Origin: Flavobacteriaceae bacterium
Lineage (GTDB): Bacteria > Bacteroidota > Bacteroidia > Flavobacteriales > Flavobacteriaceae
Direction of reading: 5' to 3'
Assembly: GCA_030613745.1 (NCBI GenBank)
Contig: JAUWLK010000160.1
Span: forward strand, 1 to 6,354
Length of the DNA stretch: 6,354 bases
Shown: positions 1-6,306 of the stretch, piece by piece
Numbering within the stretch: the first letter of the stretch is position 1
How the letters are laid out: the number at the start of each line of letters is the position of its first letter
The notes under the pieces: generated by a model
Told to the model about the DNA's origin: nothing
What the model saw: the letters and a program-made list of their open reading frames with translations, nothing else
The model's database searches: none
Position numbers and translations under genes: made by a program

Positions 1-109
1 GCAATTTCTGATTTTCAGAAGCTTCTCCTTGAAAATATACCAAATCTTTTTTAGGAATACATGAAGAGTATATCAATGGTATTATGAGCAGTAGTAAAAA
101 TTTACGCAT
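1..109 (-). CDS. Polysaccharide export outer-membrane lipoprotein (Wza/GfcE-like), N-terminal fragment
   Basis: The minus strand reads an ATG at 109-107 and stays open to the window edge for 36 residues, so only the N-terminus is visible. It begins MRKFLLLLIIPLIYSSC, a short basic start, a hydrophobic stretch and a cysteine at residue 17, which is a type II (lipoprotein) signal; the lipobox YSSC is loose, as is common in Bacteroidota. The mature start, CIPKKDLVYFQGE, resembles the beginning of Bacteroidota polysaccharide biosynthesis/export proteins, which form an outer-membrane channel for capsule or exopolysaccharide. The family call is from memory of that N-terminal pattern, and the export domain itself lies outside the window. 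A close match to the TAnnTTTG promoter lies 22 bp upstream. It could instead be an unrelated lipoprotein. Confidence 0.6.
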   Translation of the reverse strand, partial: MRKFLLLLIIPLIYSSCIPKKDLVYFQGEASENQKL

Positions 110-130
110 TTTTATTTTTTTCTTAATCAG

Positions 131-160
131 CAAATATAATTCTTAAATTGTTTACAACAA
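131..160 (-). promoter_or_regulatory. Candidate promoter for the export lipoprotein gene
   Basis: Read on the minus strand, TTG (160-158) is followed after 19 bases by TATATTTG (138-131). This fits the Bacteroidota sigma factor pattern of a -33 TTG and a -7 TAnnTTTG exactly. Transcription would start near 124-127, leaving a leader of about 15-18 bases, A-rich just before the ATG at 109. It shares bases with the rightward candidate promoter. Confidence 0.55.
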
Positions 161-161
161 T
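147..161. repeat. 6-3-6 palindrome in the divergent promoter region
   Basis: ATTGTT and AACAAT flank TAC, giving a perfect inverted repeat. It contains the -33 TTG of both divergent candidate promoters, one per strand. It may be only the two -33 elements facing each other, or a binding site for a dimeric regulator. Nothing in the sequence decides between these. Confidence 0.4.
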
Positions 162-180
162 AAAATTCTACCTATTTTCG
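148..180 (+). promoter_or_regulatory. Candidate promoter for the methyltransferase gene
   Basis: TTG (148-150) is followed after 22 bases by TATTTTCG (173-180), one mismatch from the Bacteroidota -7 pattern TAnnTTTG. Transcription would start near 186, about 12 bases before the TTG start codon. The match is weaker than the leftward promoter and the spacing is at the long end. Confidence 0.35.
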
Positions 181-197
181 TAAATAAAATTTAAGCC

Positions 198-980
198 TTG
201 TATTATTCTTTAATATCTTATATAAATTTTCTTATTAATTCAACAAATCAACATGGTATTCATTCTCCATTTGTATATGATTTCACTACCAAATGTTTGT
301 ATAAAAAAAACAAGAATAATAGACAAATAATTAAACTATTAAACGAATATCGAAAATCATTATTATCAAATAAAAATACAATTTATATAACCGATTTTGG
401 TGCTGGATCAAGAGTATTTAAAAGCAATAAACGATCAATTTCTGCAATAGCTAAAAATGTGGGTATTTCAAAAAAAAGAAGCAATTCATTATTTAATATT
501 GTTCAATATTTTAAACCAAAACAAATACTTGAAATCGGAACCTCTTTAGGAATTGCAACAACGTGTTTATCTTTAGGAAATACAAATGCTAGAATCATTA
601 CTTTAGAAGGATGTCCTGAAACTGCAAAAATTGCAAAAAATCAATATAAAAAGTTTAAACTTGATAATATTAAAATTCAAGTAGGTGAATTTAAAGATAC
701 ATTACCGCAAATAGTGAAAAAGAATAAATTTGATTTAATTTATTTTGATGGTAATCATAAAAAGGAAGCAACAATAAATTATTTCAAACAATGTTTACCA
801 ACAGCAAACAAAGAAACTGTATTTATTTTTGATGATATTCATTGGAACAAAGAAATGGAACAAGCATGGGAATACATAAAAAATCATAAAAAAGTAACTG
901 TAAGTATTGATACATTTCATTGGGGAATAGTTTTTTTTAGAAAAGAACAACCAAAGGAGCATTTTATAATCAAAGTTTAA
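198..980 (+). CDS. Class I SAM-dependent methyltransferase
   Basis: This 260-residue protein has a Rossmann-type methyltransferase core in its second half. Motif I is ILEIGTSLG (110-118), which binds S-adenosylmethionine. The acidic residue ending strand 2 is E137 in ITLEG. FDLIYFDGNH (178-187) and FIFDDIHW (209-216) follow as the later core motifs, and the DGNH/DDIHW pattern resembles O-methyltransferase-like families (Methyltransf_24 type). The first 100 residues carry a conserved Bacteroidota block with HGIHSPFVYDF (19-29) and DFGAGSRVFKSNKR (66-79). The start must be TTG at 198: a stop codon lies directly before it (192-194), no in-frame ATG occurs before residue 220, and the conserved HGIHSP block needs about 18 preceding residues. 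No signal peptide is seen, so it is probably cytoplasmic. The substrate is unknown. The adenosyltransferase gene follows after 60 bases with no strong terminator between. Confidence 0.85.
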   Translation: MYYSLISYINFLINSTNQHGIHSPFVYDFTTKCLYKKNKNNRQIIKLLNEYRKSLLSNKNTIYITDFGAGSRVFKSNKRSISAIAKNVGISKKRSNSLFNIVQYFKPKQILEIGTSLGIATTCLSLGNTNARIITLEGCPETAKIAKNQYKKFKLDNIKIQVGEFKDTLPQIVKKNKFDLIYFDGNHKKEATINYFKQCLPTANKETVFIFDDIHWNKEMEQAWEYIKNHKKVTVSIDTFHWGIVFFRKEQPKEHFIIKV

Positions 981-1002
981 CAAGTTAAAATTTTAACACT
1001 AA

Positions 1003-1037
1003 CTTTTGTCTTTATCCTTTTTACTTTTTACTTTTGA
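1003..1037 (+). repeat. Degenerate tandem heptamer array, five units
   Basis: Five contiguous 7-base units each begin CTTT. Units three and four are identical (CTTTTTA), unit one is CTTTTGT, unit five is CTTTTGA, and unit two (CTTTATC) is the most divergent. The array ends 3 bases before the ATG of the adenosyltransferase gene and contains both elements of its candidate promoter. Confidence 0.7.
1005..1036 (+). promoter_or_regulatory. Candidate promoter for the adenosyltransferase gene, possibly leaderless
   Basis: TTTG (1005-1008) is followed after 20 bases by TACTTTTG (1029-1036), an exact match to the Bacteroidota -33/-7 pattern. The -7 element ends 4 bases before the ATG at 1041, so transcription would start at or next to the start codon and give a leaderless mRNA. 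The match lies in low-complexity repeat sequence and could be chance. In that case the gene would be read from the methyltransferase promoter. Confidence 0.35.
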
Positions 1038-1040
1038 TTT

Positions 1041-1613
1041 ATGAAAATTTATACTAAAACAGGCGATAAAGGAGAAACTTCATTATTTGGAGGAACTCGT
1101 GTAAAAAAATATAATTTACGAATTAAAGCGTACGGAACAGTTGACGAACTCAATTCTTATATTGGTTTAATTAGAGATCAAAAATTAGATCAAACAACTT
1201 TTGATACATTACTTAAAATTCAAAATGAACTTTTCACTATTGGCTCCATGCTAGCAACCCCTCCAAACAAAGAAAAATTAAAAAGCGGAAAAGACAGGTT
1301 AGATATTCCAAAAATCAGTGAAAAAGAAATACTTTTTTTAGAAAAAAAAATTGACAATATAAATAATGTACTGAAACCTATGGTGAATTTTGTCTTACCA
1401 GGTGGGCATACAACTGTGTCATTCTGTCATATTGCAAGATGCATTTGTAGAAAAGCAGAAAGAATAACAGTTGAACTAAATGAAAACGAAAGAGTTAACA
1501 ATTATATTTTAATTTATTTAAATCGTTTATCGGATTATTTATTTGTACTGGCACGAAAGTTGACAATTGATAATAAAGCTACAGAAATTCCATGGATTAC
1601 TAAGAAAAAATAA
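1041..1613 (+). CDS. ATP:cob(I)alamin adenosyltransferase, PduO type
   Basis: The enzyme transfers the 5'-deoxyadenosyl group of ATP to cob(I)alamin, making adenosylcobalamin in the cytoplasm. At 190 residues it is of normal length for the PduO-type family, which works as a trimer. The ATP-binding N-terminus is present as YTKTGDKGETSLFGG (4-18), followed by AYGTVDELNS (30-39). FVLPGG (117-122) and the helix ARCICRKAER (132-141) hold further active-site residues, then YLNRLSDYLFVLAR (159-172). Compared from memory with the Lactobacillus reuteri enzyme, D35, F117, R133 and R137 match the salt-bridge aspartate, the base-off-promoting phenylalanine and the catalytic arginines. The ATG at 1041 gives the N-terminus expected for the family. 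No B12 biosynthesis genes are nearby, so it may serve salvage of imported cobalamin for enzymes such as methylmalonyl-CoA mutase encoded elsewhere; that is inference. Confidence 0.95.
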   Translation: MKIYTKTGDKGETSLFGGTRVKKYNLRIKAYGTVDELNSYIGLIRDQKLDQTTFDTLLKIQNELFTIGSMLATPPNKEKLKSGKDRLDIPKISEKEILFLEKKIDNINNVLKPMVNFVLPGGHTTVSFCHIARCICRKAERITVELNENERVNNYILIYLNRLSDYLFVLARKLTIDNKATEIPWITKKK

Positions 1614-1687
1614 TCAATGATTTTCTATTTCTTATCAGGATTTAAGGTGATAAATTACGTTCTTAAAATTATTAAAAAATAATACAT

Positions 1688-1704
1688 AAAAAGCTTGCTT
1701 TTTT
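1688..1704 (+). terminator. Possible weak terminator after the adenosyltransferase gene
   Basis: AAAAAG (1688-1693) can pair with CTTTTT (1698-1703) around the loop CTTG, and the 3' arm doubles as a T-run. The stem has a single G-C pair, so it is weak. It overlaps the -33 TTG of the next promoter. It is the only hairpin with a T-run in the 138-base gap after 1613. Confidence 0.3.
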
Positions 1705-1724
1705 GAACAAAAAAATTACTTTTG
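1695..1724 (+). promoter_or_regulatory. Candidate promoter for the DUF2795 gene
   Basis: TTG (1695-1697) is followed after 19 bases by TACTTTTG (1717-1724), an exact fit to the Bacteroidota promoter pattern. Transcription would begin near 1729-1731, giving an A/T-rich leader of about 21-23 bases before the ATG at 1752. Confidence 0.6.
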
Positions 1725-1751
1725 CATTTTAAACAAAATTAGTTTTCAATT

Positions 1752-1973
1752 ATGTATTGGACATTAGAATTAGCATCCCATTTAAGTGATGCACCGTGGC
1801 CGGCAACAAAAGATGAGCTCATAGATTATGCAATAAGAACAGGAGCTCCTTTAGAAGTTGTTGAAAATTTACAAGCCTTAGAAGATGAAGGCGAAAGTTA
1901 TGAAATTATTCAAGAAATTTGGCCAGATTATCCTACAGATGAGGATTTCCTCTGGAACGAAGATGAATATTAA
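1752..1973 (+). CDS. DUF2795 domain protein, small and strongly acidic
   Basis: The 73-residue protein matches the DUF2795 pattern: WPATKDELIDYA (16-27) followed by GAPLEVVENLQALED (31-45). Its function is unknown. It is almost entirely conserved in sequence among flavobacteria as I remember them. It has 20 acidic residues (8 Asp, 12 Glu) against one Lys and one Arg, a net charge near -18, and four tryptophans (3, 16, 57, 68). There is no signal peptide, membrane segment or cysteine, so it is probably a soluble cytoplasmic protein. The acidic C-terminus (59-73) contains two of the tryptophans. It stands alone, with its own promoter and a good terminator, 121 bases before secA. A role with SecA or in nucleic acid binding would be guesswork. 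Confidence 0.88.
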   Translation: MYWTLELASHLSDAPWPATKDELIDYAIRTGAPLEVVENLQALEDEGESYEIIQEIWPDYPTDEDFLWNEDEY

Positions 1974-1978
1974 ATTTT

Positions 1979-2005
1979 AAAAGTCTCCAGCGAGGCTTTT
2001 TTTTT
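1979..2005 (+). terminator. Intrinsic terminator of the DUF2795 gene
   Basis: AAAAGTCTC (1979-1987) pairs with 1992-2000 around the loop CAGC, giving a 9-bp stem with one G-U pair (1984-1995). A run of nine T begins at 1997 inside the 3' arm. It lies 5 bases after the stop codon and separates the gene from secA. Confidence 0.8.
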
Positions 2006-2029
2006 ATACTCAACATCAAATTTATTGCC

Positions 2030-2037
2030 TAATTTTG
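2030..2037 (+). promoter_or_regulatory. Candidate -7 element of the secA promoter
   Basis: TAATTTTG matches TAnnTTTG. No clear TTG occurs at the usual 17-23 base distance upstream, so the -33 element is weak or absent. Transcription would start near 2042-2044 and give a leader of about 50 bases. The position just after the upstream terminator supports a promoter in this gap. Confidence 0.45.
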
Positions 2038-2057
2038 CTATTAAAAAACATATAATC

Positions 2058-2077
2058 TCTCGATTTAATTATTGAGA
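2058..2077 (+). promoter_or_regulatory. Possible hairpin in the secA leader
   Basis: TCTCGAT (2058-2064) can pair with ATTGAGA (2071-2077) around the loop TTAATT, with one G-U pair. It ends 17 bases before the secA ATG and has no T-run, so it is not a terminator. A role in translation control is possible but unproven, and a stem this short could be chance. Confidence 0.25.
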
Positions 2078-2094
2078 ATAATATTTAATAAATT

Positions 2095-5000
2095 ATGAGT
2101 TTTATTAATTCAGTATTAAAAGTCTTTGTAGGTGATAAAAAGAAAAAAGACTTAAAATTACTACAACCCATTGTTGTTGATGTAAGATCGTTTGATGACG
2201 AAATGGCTACCTTATCATTTGATCAATTAAGGGCTAAAACTGTTGAATTTAAAAATAAAATTAATTCAGCAACAAAACCTATTAATAATAAAATTGATCA
2301 ACTTGAAAGTGAAATAGAGCAGGCTAATATTGATAGAAAAGAAGATATTTATAAAGAAATTGATCAATTTAAAGATGAAGCTTATCAAGTATCTGAAGGA
2401 GTTTTAAATGATATTCAAGCTGAAGCATTTGCCGTTATGAAAGAAACCGCAAAACGCTTTGTAAATAACTCATCTTTAAAAGTTAAAGCTACTCCTTTTG
2501 ATCGTGAAATATCAACAAAAGATTATGTCAATTTAGAAGGTGAAGATGCCATTTGGAGTAATTCATGGGATGCTGCCGGAAAACCAATTACTTGGGATAT
2601 GGTTCATTATGATGTGCAACTCATTGGTGGTTCAGTTTTACACCAAGGAAAAATTGCCGAAATGATGACTGGTGAAGGTAAAACTTTAGTGGCAACCTTA
2701 CCAATTTACCTCAATGCTTTAACAGGAAAAGGTGTTCATGTTGTTACAGTAAATGATTATTTAGCAAAACGTGATGCTGCATGGATGGGTCCAATTTTTG
2801 AATTTCACGGATTATCAATTGACTGTATTGATCATCATCAACCAAATTCTGATGCACGAAGAAAAGCTTACCAGGCTGATATTACTTATGGTACAAATAA
2901 TGAGTTTGGTTTTGATTATTTACGTGATAATATGGCTCATTCACCAAATGATCTAGTACAACGCCCACATAATTTTACCATAGTTGATGAGGTAGACTCT
3001 GTTTTAGTAGATGATGCACGTACACCTTTAATTATTTCAGGAGCTATTCCTCAAGGAGATCGTCATGAATTTAATGAATTAAAACCAAAAGTTGAAGAAA
3101 TTGTCAAACTTCAAAATAGATACTTAACAGGTATTCTTGCCGAAGCCAAAAAGCTTATTGCTGATAAAAAAACCAAAGAAGGTGGTTTTTTATTGTTTAG
3201 AGCATTTCGAGGAATACCCAAAAACAAAGCTTTAATCAAATATTTAAGTCAGGAAGGAATTAAACAGCTATTGCAAAAAACTGAAAATTTCTATATGCAA
3301 GACAACAATCGTGAAATGCCTAAAATTGACGAAGAGTTGTATTATGTTATTGATGAAAAAAATAACTCCATTGATTTAACCGATAAAGGGATTTCACATT
3401 TGGCTGGTAAAAATACTGAAGACCACTTTTTTGTATTACCAGATATGGGAATAGAAGTTGGAAAAATAGATGATAAAGATATTTCTGATGAAGAAAAGAC
3501 TAAAGAGAAAGAAGAATTATATAGAGAATTTAGTATAAAAAGTGAACGTATACACACATTAAATCAATTATTAAAAGCATATTCCCTATTTGAAAAAGAT
3601 GTTGAATATGTTCTTATTGAAGATCAAATTAAAATTGTTGATGAACAAACAGGACGTGTAATGGAAGGTCGTCGTTATTCTGATGGTTTACATCAAGCAA
3701 TTGAAGCAAAGGAAAATGTAAAAATTGAGGATGCAACTCAAACTTTTGCGACAATTACTTTGCAAAATTATTTTAGGATGTACCGCAAGCTATCAGGAAT
3801 GACAGGTACTGCTGTAACTGAAGCTGGAGAGTTTTGGGAAATTTATAAATTAGATGTTGTTGAAATTCCTACCAATGTGCCATTAATTCGTGATGACCGT
3901 GAGGATTTAATTTACAAAACTAAACGTGAAAAATATAATTCTGTAATTGATGAAATTGTTAGATTAGTAGGTGAAAAACGCCCTATTTTAGTAGGAACAA
4001 CTTCAGTTGAAATTTCTGAATTACTCTCTAAATTACTTACAAGAAAAAAAATAGACCATAATGTACTGAACGCTAAATTACATAAAAAAGAAGCTGATAT
4101 TGTCGCATCTGCAGGTAATCCTGGAGTTGTAACTATAGCTACAAATATGGCTGGTCGTGGTACAGATATCAAACTTACCGATGAAGTAAAAAAAGCTGGA
4201 GGTTTAGCAATTATTGGTACTGAACGCCATGATTCTCGTAGAGTTGACCGTCAGCTACGTGGTAGAGCAGGTCGTCAAGGTGATCCGGGCTCGTCGCAAT
4301 TTTATGTCTCTTTAGAAGATAATTTAATGCGTTTATTCGGATCTGAAAGAATTGCTAAAATGATGGATAAAATGGGCTTAAAAGAAGGAGAAGTTATCCA
4401 ACATTCTATGATTTCAAAATCAATTGAAAGAGCTCAGAAAAAAGTTGAAGAAAACAATTTTGGTATTCGGAAACGTTTGTTAGAATACGATGATATTATG
4501 AATGCACAACGTGAAGTAATTTATAAACGTCGTCGTCATGCTTTATATGGTGAACGATTACAGGTTGACATAGTAAATATGGTTTATGATACTTGTGAAT
4601 CCATTGTAATGGAAAACAAGCCAAATAGTGATTATTCAAATTTTGAATTTGAATTGATACGTTTTTCATCAACTACATCACCTTTTTCAAAAGAAGAATT
4701 TAATGAAAAAGATGAACAAGTTTTAATTGAAGAATTATTTCAAACAGTTTATAAGCATTATAAAAATAAAATTGAAGCAAATGCAGTTGCCGCATACCCA
4801 GTAATTAAGGATGTATACGAAAAACAAGGTGACCGCTATGAAAGAATTGTAGTCCCGTTTACTGATGGAGTTAAAACAATACAAGTTGTTACCAATTTAA
4901 AAGATGCTTATGAGAGTAATGGTAAACAATTAATTACAGATTTTGAAAAAAATATTGCTTTAGCAATTATTGATGAAACTTGGAAAGATCATTTGCGTAA

Positions 5001-5430
5001 AATGGACGATTTAAAACAATCAGTGCAAAATGCTACATATGAACAAAAAGATCCTTTATTGATTTACAAATTTGAAGCTTTTGAATTATTTAAAATCATG
5101 TTAGATAAGGTGAATAAAGATGTATTATCTTTCTTATTTAAAGGTGAATTACCTAGTCAAAATCCACAGCAAGTATCGCAGGCAAGAGAACAAAAACAAG
5201 AAAAAGTAAAATTGAGCAAAGCAGAATTTAACAGTCCAACTCAAGATGTTCAAGCCAATCAAACCCAACAGCCACAAATTACAGAAACCATTGTTAGAAC
5301 AGAACGAAAAATTGGTAGAAATGAAAGAGTAACTATCAAAAATATTATAAATGGTGAAAGTAAAAAAGTGAAGTATAAACAAGCTATTCCTTTAATACAA
5401 AAAGGTGAATGGGTTTTAATTGATGAATAA
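2095..5430 (+). CDS. secA: Preprotein translocase ATPase SecA
   Basis: SecA is the ATPase motor that pushes unfolded preproteins through SecYEG across the inner membrane. The 1111 residues cover the whole protein. Nucleotide-binding domain 1 has Walker A TGEGKT (192-197), TYGTNNEFGFDYLRDN (264-279) and Walker B DEVD (298-301). The preprotein cross-linking domain follows, about 305-515. VDEQTGR (515-521) and SGMTGTA (567-573) then lead into domain 2, with VGTTSVE (633-639), ATNMAGRGTDIKL (682-694) and QLRGRAGRQGD (720-730). The helical scaffold and wing regions include LLEYDDIMNAQR (795-806) and ETWKDHL (961-967). It is about 210 residues longer than the 901-residue E. coli protein, with extra blocks near 57-102, 122-170 and 335-415. 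The C-terminus keeps ERKIGRN (1070-1076) but lacks the cysteine-rich zinc motif. The ATG at 2095 gives the expected N-terminus MSFINSVLKVFVGDK. It appears to be a single-gene unit, ended by a strong terminator. Confidence 0.99.
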   Translation: MSFINSVLKVFVGDKKKKDLKLLQPIVVDVRSFDDEMATLSFDQLRAKTVEFKNKINSATKPINNKIDQLESEIEQANIDRKEDIYKEIDQFKDEAYQVSEGVLNDIQAEAFAVMKETAKRFVNNSSLKVKATPFDREISTKDYVNLEGEDAIWSNSWDAAGKPITWDMVHYDVQLIGGSVLHQGKIAEMMTGEGKTLVATLPIYLNALTGKGVHVVTVNDYLAKRDAAWMGPIFEFHGLSIDCIDHHQPNSDARRKAYQADITYGTNNEFGFDYLRDNMAHSPNDLVQRPHNFTIVDEVDSVLVDDARTPLIISGAIPQGDRHEFNELKPKVEEIVKLQNRYLTGILAEAKKLIADKKTKEGGFLLFRAFRGIPKNKALIKYLSQEGIKQLLQKTENFYMQDNNREMPKIDEELYYVIDEKNNSIDLTDKGISHLAGKNTEDHFFVLPDMGIEVGKIDDKDISDEEKTKEKEELYREFSIKSERIHTLNQLLKAYSLFEKDVEYVLIEDQIKIVDEQTGRVMEGRRYSDGLHQAIEAKENVKIEDATQTFATITLQNYFRMYRKLSGMTGTAVTEAGEFWEIYKLDVVEIPTNVPLIRDDREDLIYKTKREKYNSVIDEIVRLVGEKRPILVGTTSVEISELLSKLLTRKKIDHNVLNAKLHKKEADIVASAGNPGVVTIATNMAGRGTDIKLTDEVKKAGGLAIIGTERHDSRRVDRQLRGRAGRQGDPGSSQFYVSLEDNLMRLFGSERIAKMMDKMGLKEGEVIQHSMISKSIERAQKKVEENNFGIRKRLLEYDDIMNAQREVIYKRRRHALYGERLQVDIVNMVYDTCESIVMENKPNSDYSNFEFELIRFSSTTSPFSKEEFNEKDEQVLIEELFQTVYKHYKNKIEANAVAAYPVIKDVYEKQGDRYERIVVPFTDGVKTIQVVTNLKDAYESNGKQLITDFEKNIALAIIDETWKDHLRKMDDLKQSVQNATYEQKDPLLIYKFEAFELFKIMLDKVNKDVLSFLFKGELPSQNPQQVSQAREQKQEKVKLSKAEFNSPTQDVQANQTQQPQITETIVRTERKIGRNERVTIKNIINGESKKVKYKQAIPLIQKGEWVLIDE

Positions 5431-5453
5431 ATTATCTTATTAAAATAAAATAT

Positions 5454-5488
5454 AAAGGTTTAACATAAATTTATGTTAAACCTTTTTT
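5454..5488 (+). terminator. Intrinsic terminator of secA, perfect palindrome
   Basis: The arm AAAGGTTTAACATAAA (5454-5469) is followed immediately by its exact reverse complement (5470-5485), then three more T. In RNA the central bases would form the loop, leaving a stem of about 14 bp. It begins 24 bases after the secA stop. The minus strand also has a T-rich run beyond the stem, so it could act both ways, though no leftward gene ends here. The palindrome contains an ATG at 5473 that should not be taken as a gene start. Confidence 0.85.
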
Positions 5489-5550
5489 ATTTACAATTTT
5501 TTGATATTTATTTTATAAATTTAAAAATTCAAAATTATCTTGAAAATTCT

Positions 5551-6306
5551 ATGGAAAACAAATACACTATAAAATTTACAATAATTCTCCTTTTTTTATT
5601 TATCATTAGCTCTTCCTATAGTCAAAATCAATCTAATCAAAAAGATTATTACAAATGGTTTGATAATTACATTGGAATTGAAAATACCGGATTATTTAAT
5701 GGTTTAAGGTATAAAGAAGAATATAGAACAATTGAAGGTAACCATAAATTCTATCTAACTCCAAATTTTATAAATGCTGACATTGTTTATGATGGTCAAT
5801 CTTATTTTGATATCAAAATGAAATATGATCTATATGAAGATCAAATTATTGTAAATCTAACTACACATTCAGGAAATAGTATTCTTCAATTGTTAAGTGA
5901 TAAAGTTGAAAGCTTTAACATTAAAGATATTAATTTTGTAAAATTATCAGATAAACACACACTAAACTCTAACGATATAATTAAAGGGATTTTTGAAATA
6001 GTATATAAAAGTTCTAACCTAATTCTCTATAAAAAGAATAAAAAAATTGCAAAAAAGCATCTTACAAAAAAATATATTTATTATACTTTTAATTTTAAAA
6101 ATCAATACTTCTATTATTTTAATAATGATTTTTATCTAATAAGTTCAAAAAGTAGTATGATTAGAATTTTTCCGAATTATAAAAAAGAAATTAATACTTT
6201 TTATAATAAAAACAAAAACTTACTCAATTCAGATTTTGATACTTTTATTATGCAACTTTCTGTTAAATTGAACAATTTAATTACCTCCAATACCTCCGTA
6301 AACTAA
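5551..6306 (+). CDS. Secreted or envelope protein of unknown function
   Basis: The 251-residue product starts MENKYTIKF, then a hydrophobic stretch (10-21) and SYSQ (22-25), a Sec signal peptide probably cut before Q25. There is no lipobox, so it is likely periplasmic or further out. The mature part starts with KWFDNYIGIENTGLFNG (35-51), then KEEYRT (55-60), DIVYDGQSYFDIKMKYD (77-93), and near the end MIRIFPNYKKEINTFY (203-218). This pattern recalls an uncharacterised flavobacterial family, but I cannot assign a function. The frame is open from an ATG at 5473, but that codon lies inside the secA terminator. The ATG at 5551 places the signal peptide at the N-terminus and is preferred. The lower half is very rich in Lys, Asn, Tyr and Phe. 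Its stop codon overlaps the next start (TAATG), so the two are probably co-translated. No clear promoter pattern was found between the terminator and this start. Confidence 0.85.
   Translation: MENKYTIKFTIILLFLFIISSSYSQNQSNQKDYYKWFDNYIGIENTGLFNGLRYKEEYRTIEGNHKFYLTPNFINADIVYDGQSYFDIKMKYDLYEDQIIVNLTTHSGNSILQLLSDKVESFNIKDINFVKLSDKHTLNSNDIIKGIFEIVYKSSNLILYKKNKKIAKKHLTKKYIYYTFNFKNQYFYYFNNDFYLISSKSSMIRIFPNYKKEINTFYNKNKNLLNSDFDTFIMQLSVKLNNLITSNTSVN

Noticed and set aside
795..983. Minus-strand open frame of 62 codons
   Set aside because: It lies wholly opposite the methyltransferase gene apart from its last bases, shows no recognisable motif, and the plus strand has clear conserved motifs.
984..997. 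Palindrome GTTAAAATTTTAAC after the methyltransferase stop
   Set aside because: It has only one G-C pair per end and no T-run after it, so it is unlikely to be a terminator; in A/T-rich sequence it is easily chance.
1632..1653. Inverted repeat TTATCA / TGATAA with a 10-base loop
   Set aside because: Six A/T-rich base pairs with a long loop and no link to a promoter element; not strong enough to list as a feature.
2025..2056. TTGCCT and TATAAT with a 20-base spacer, like an E. coli promoter
   Set aside because: The phylum's main sigma factor uses a different pattern, and such matches are common by chance in A/T-rich DNA.
2025..2075. 16-codon TTG-started frame in the secA leader as a possible regulatory peptide
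   Set aside because: It would start upstream of the predicted transcription start and overlap the -7 element, has no hydrophobic signal, and there is no ATG in the leader.
2771..5382. Several open frames of 61-86 codons inside secA, on both strands
   Set aside because: All overlap a full-length, well-conserved secA and show no family features. They are by-products of its codon use.
5473..5550. Upstream in-frame ATG that would add 26 residues to the secreted protein
   Set aside because: The codon lies in the 3' half of the perfect secA terminator palindrome, and the extra residues would bury the signal peptide. The ATG at 5551 fits better.
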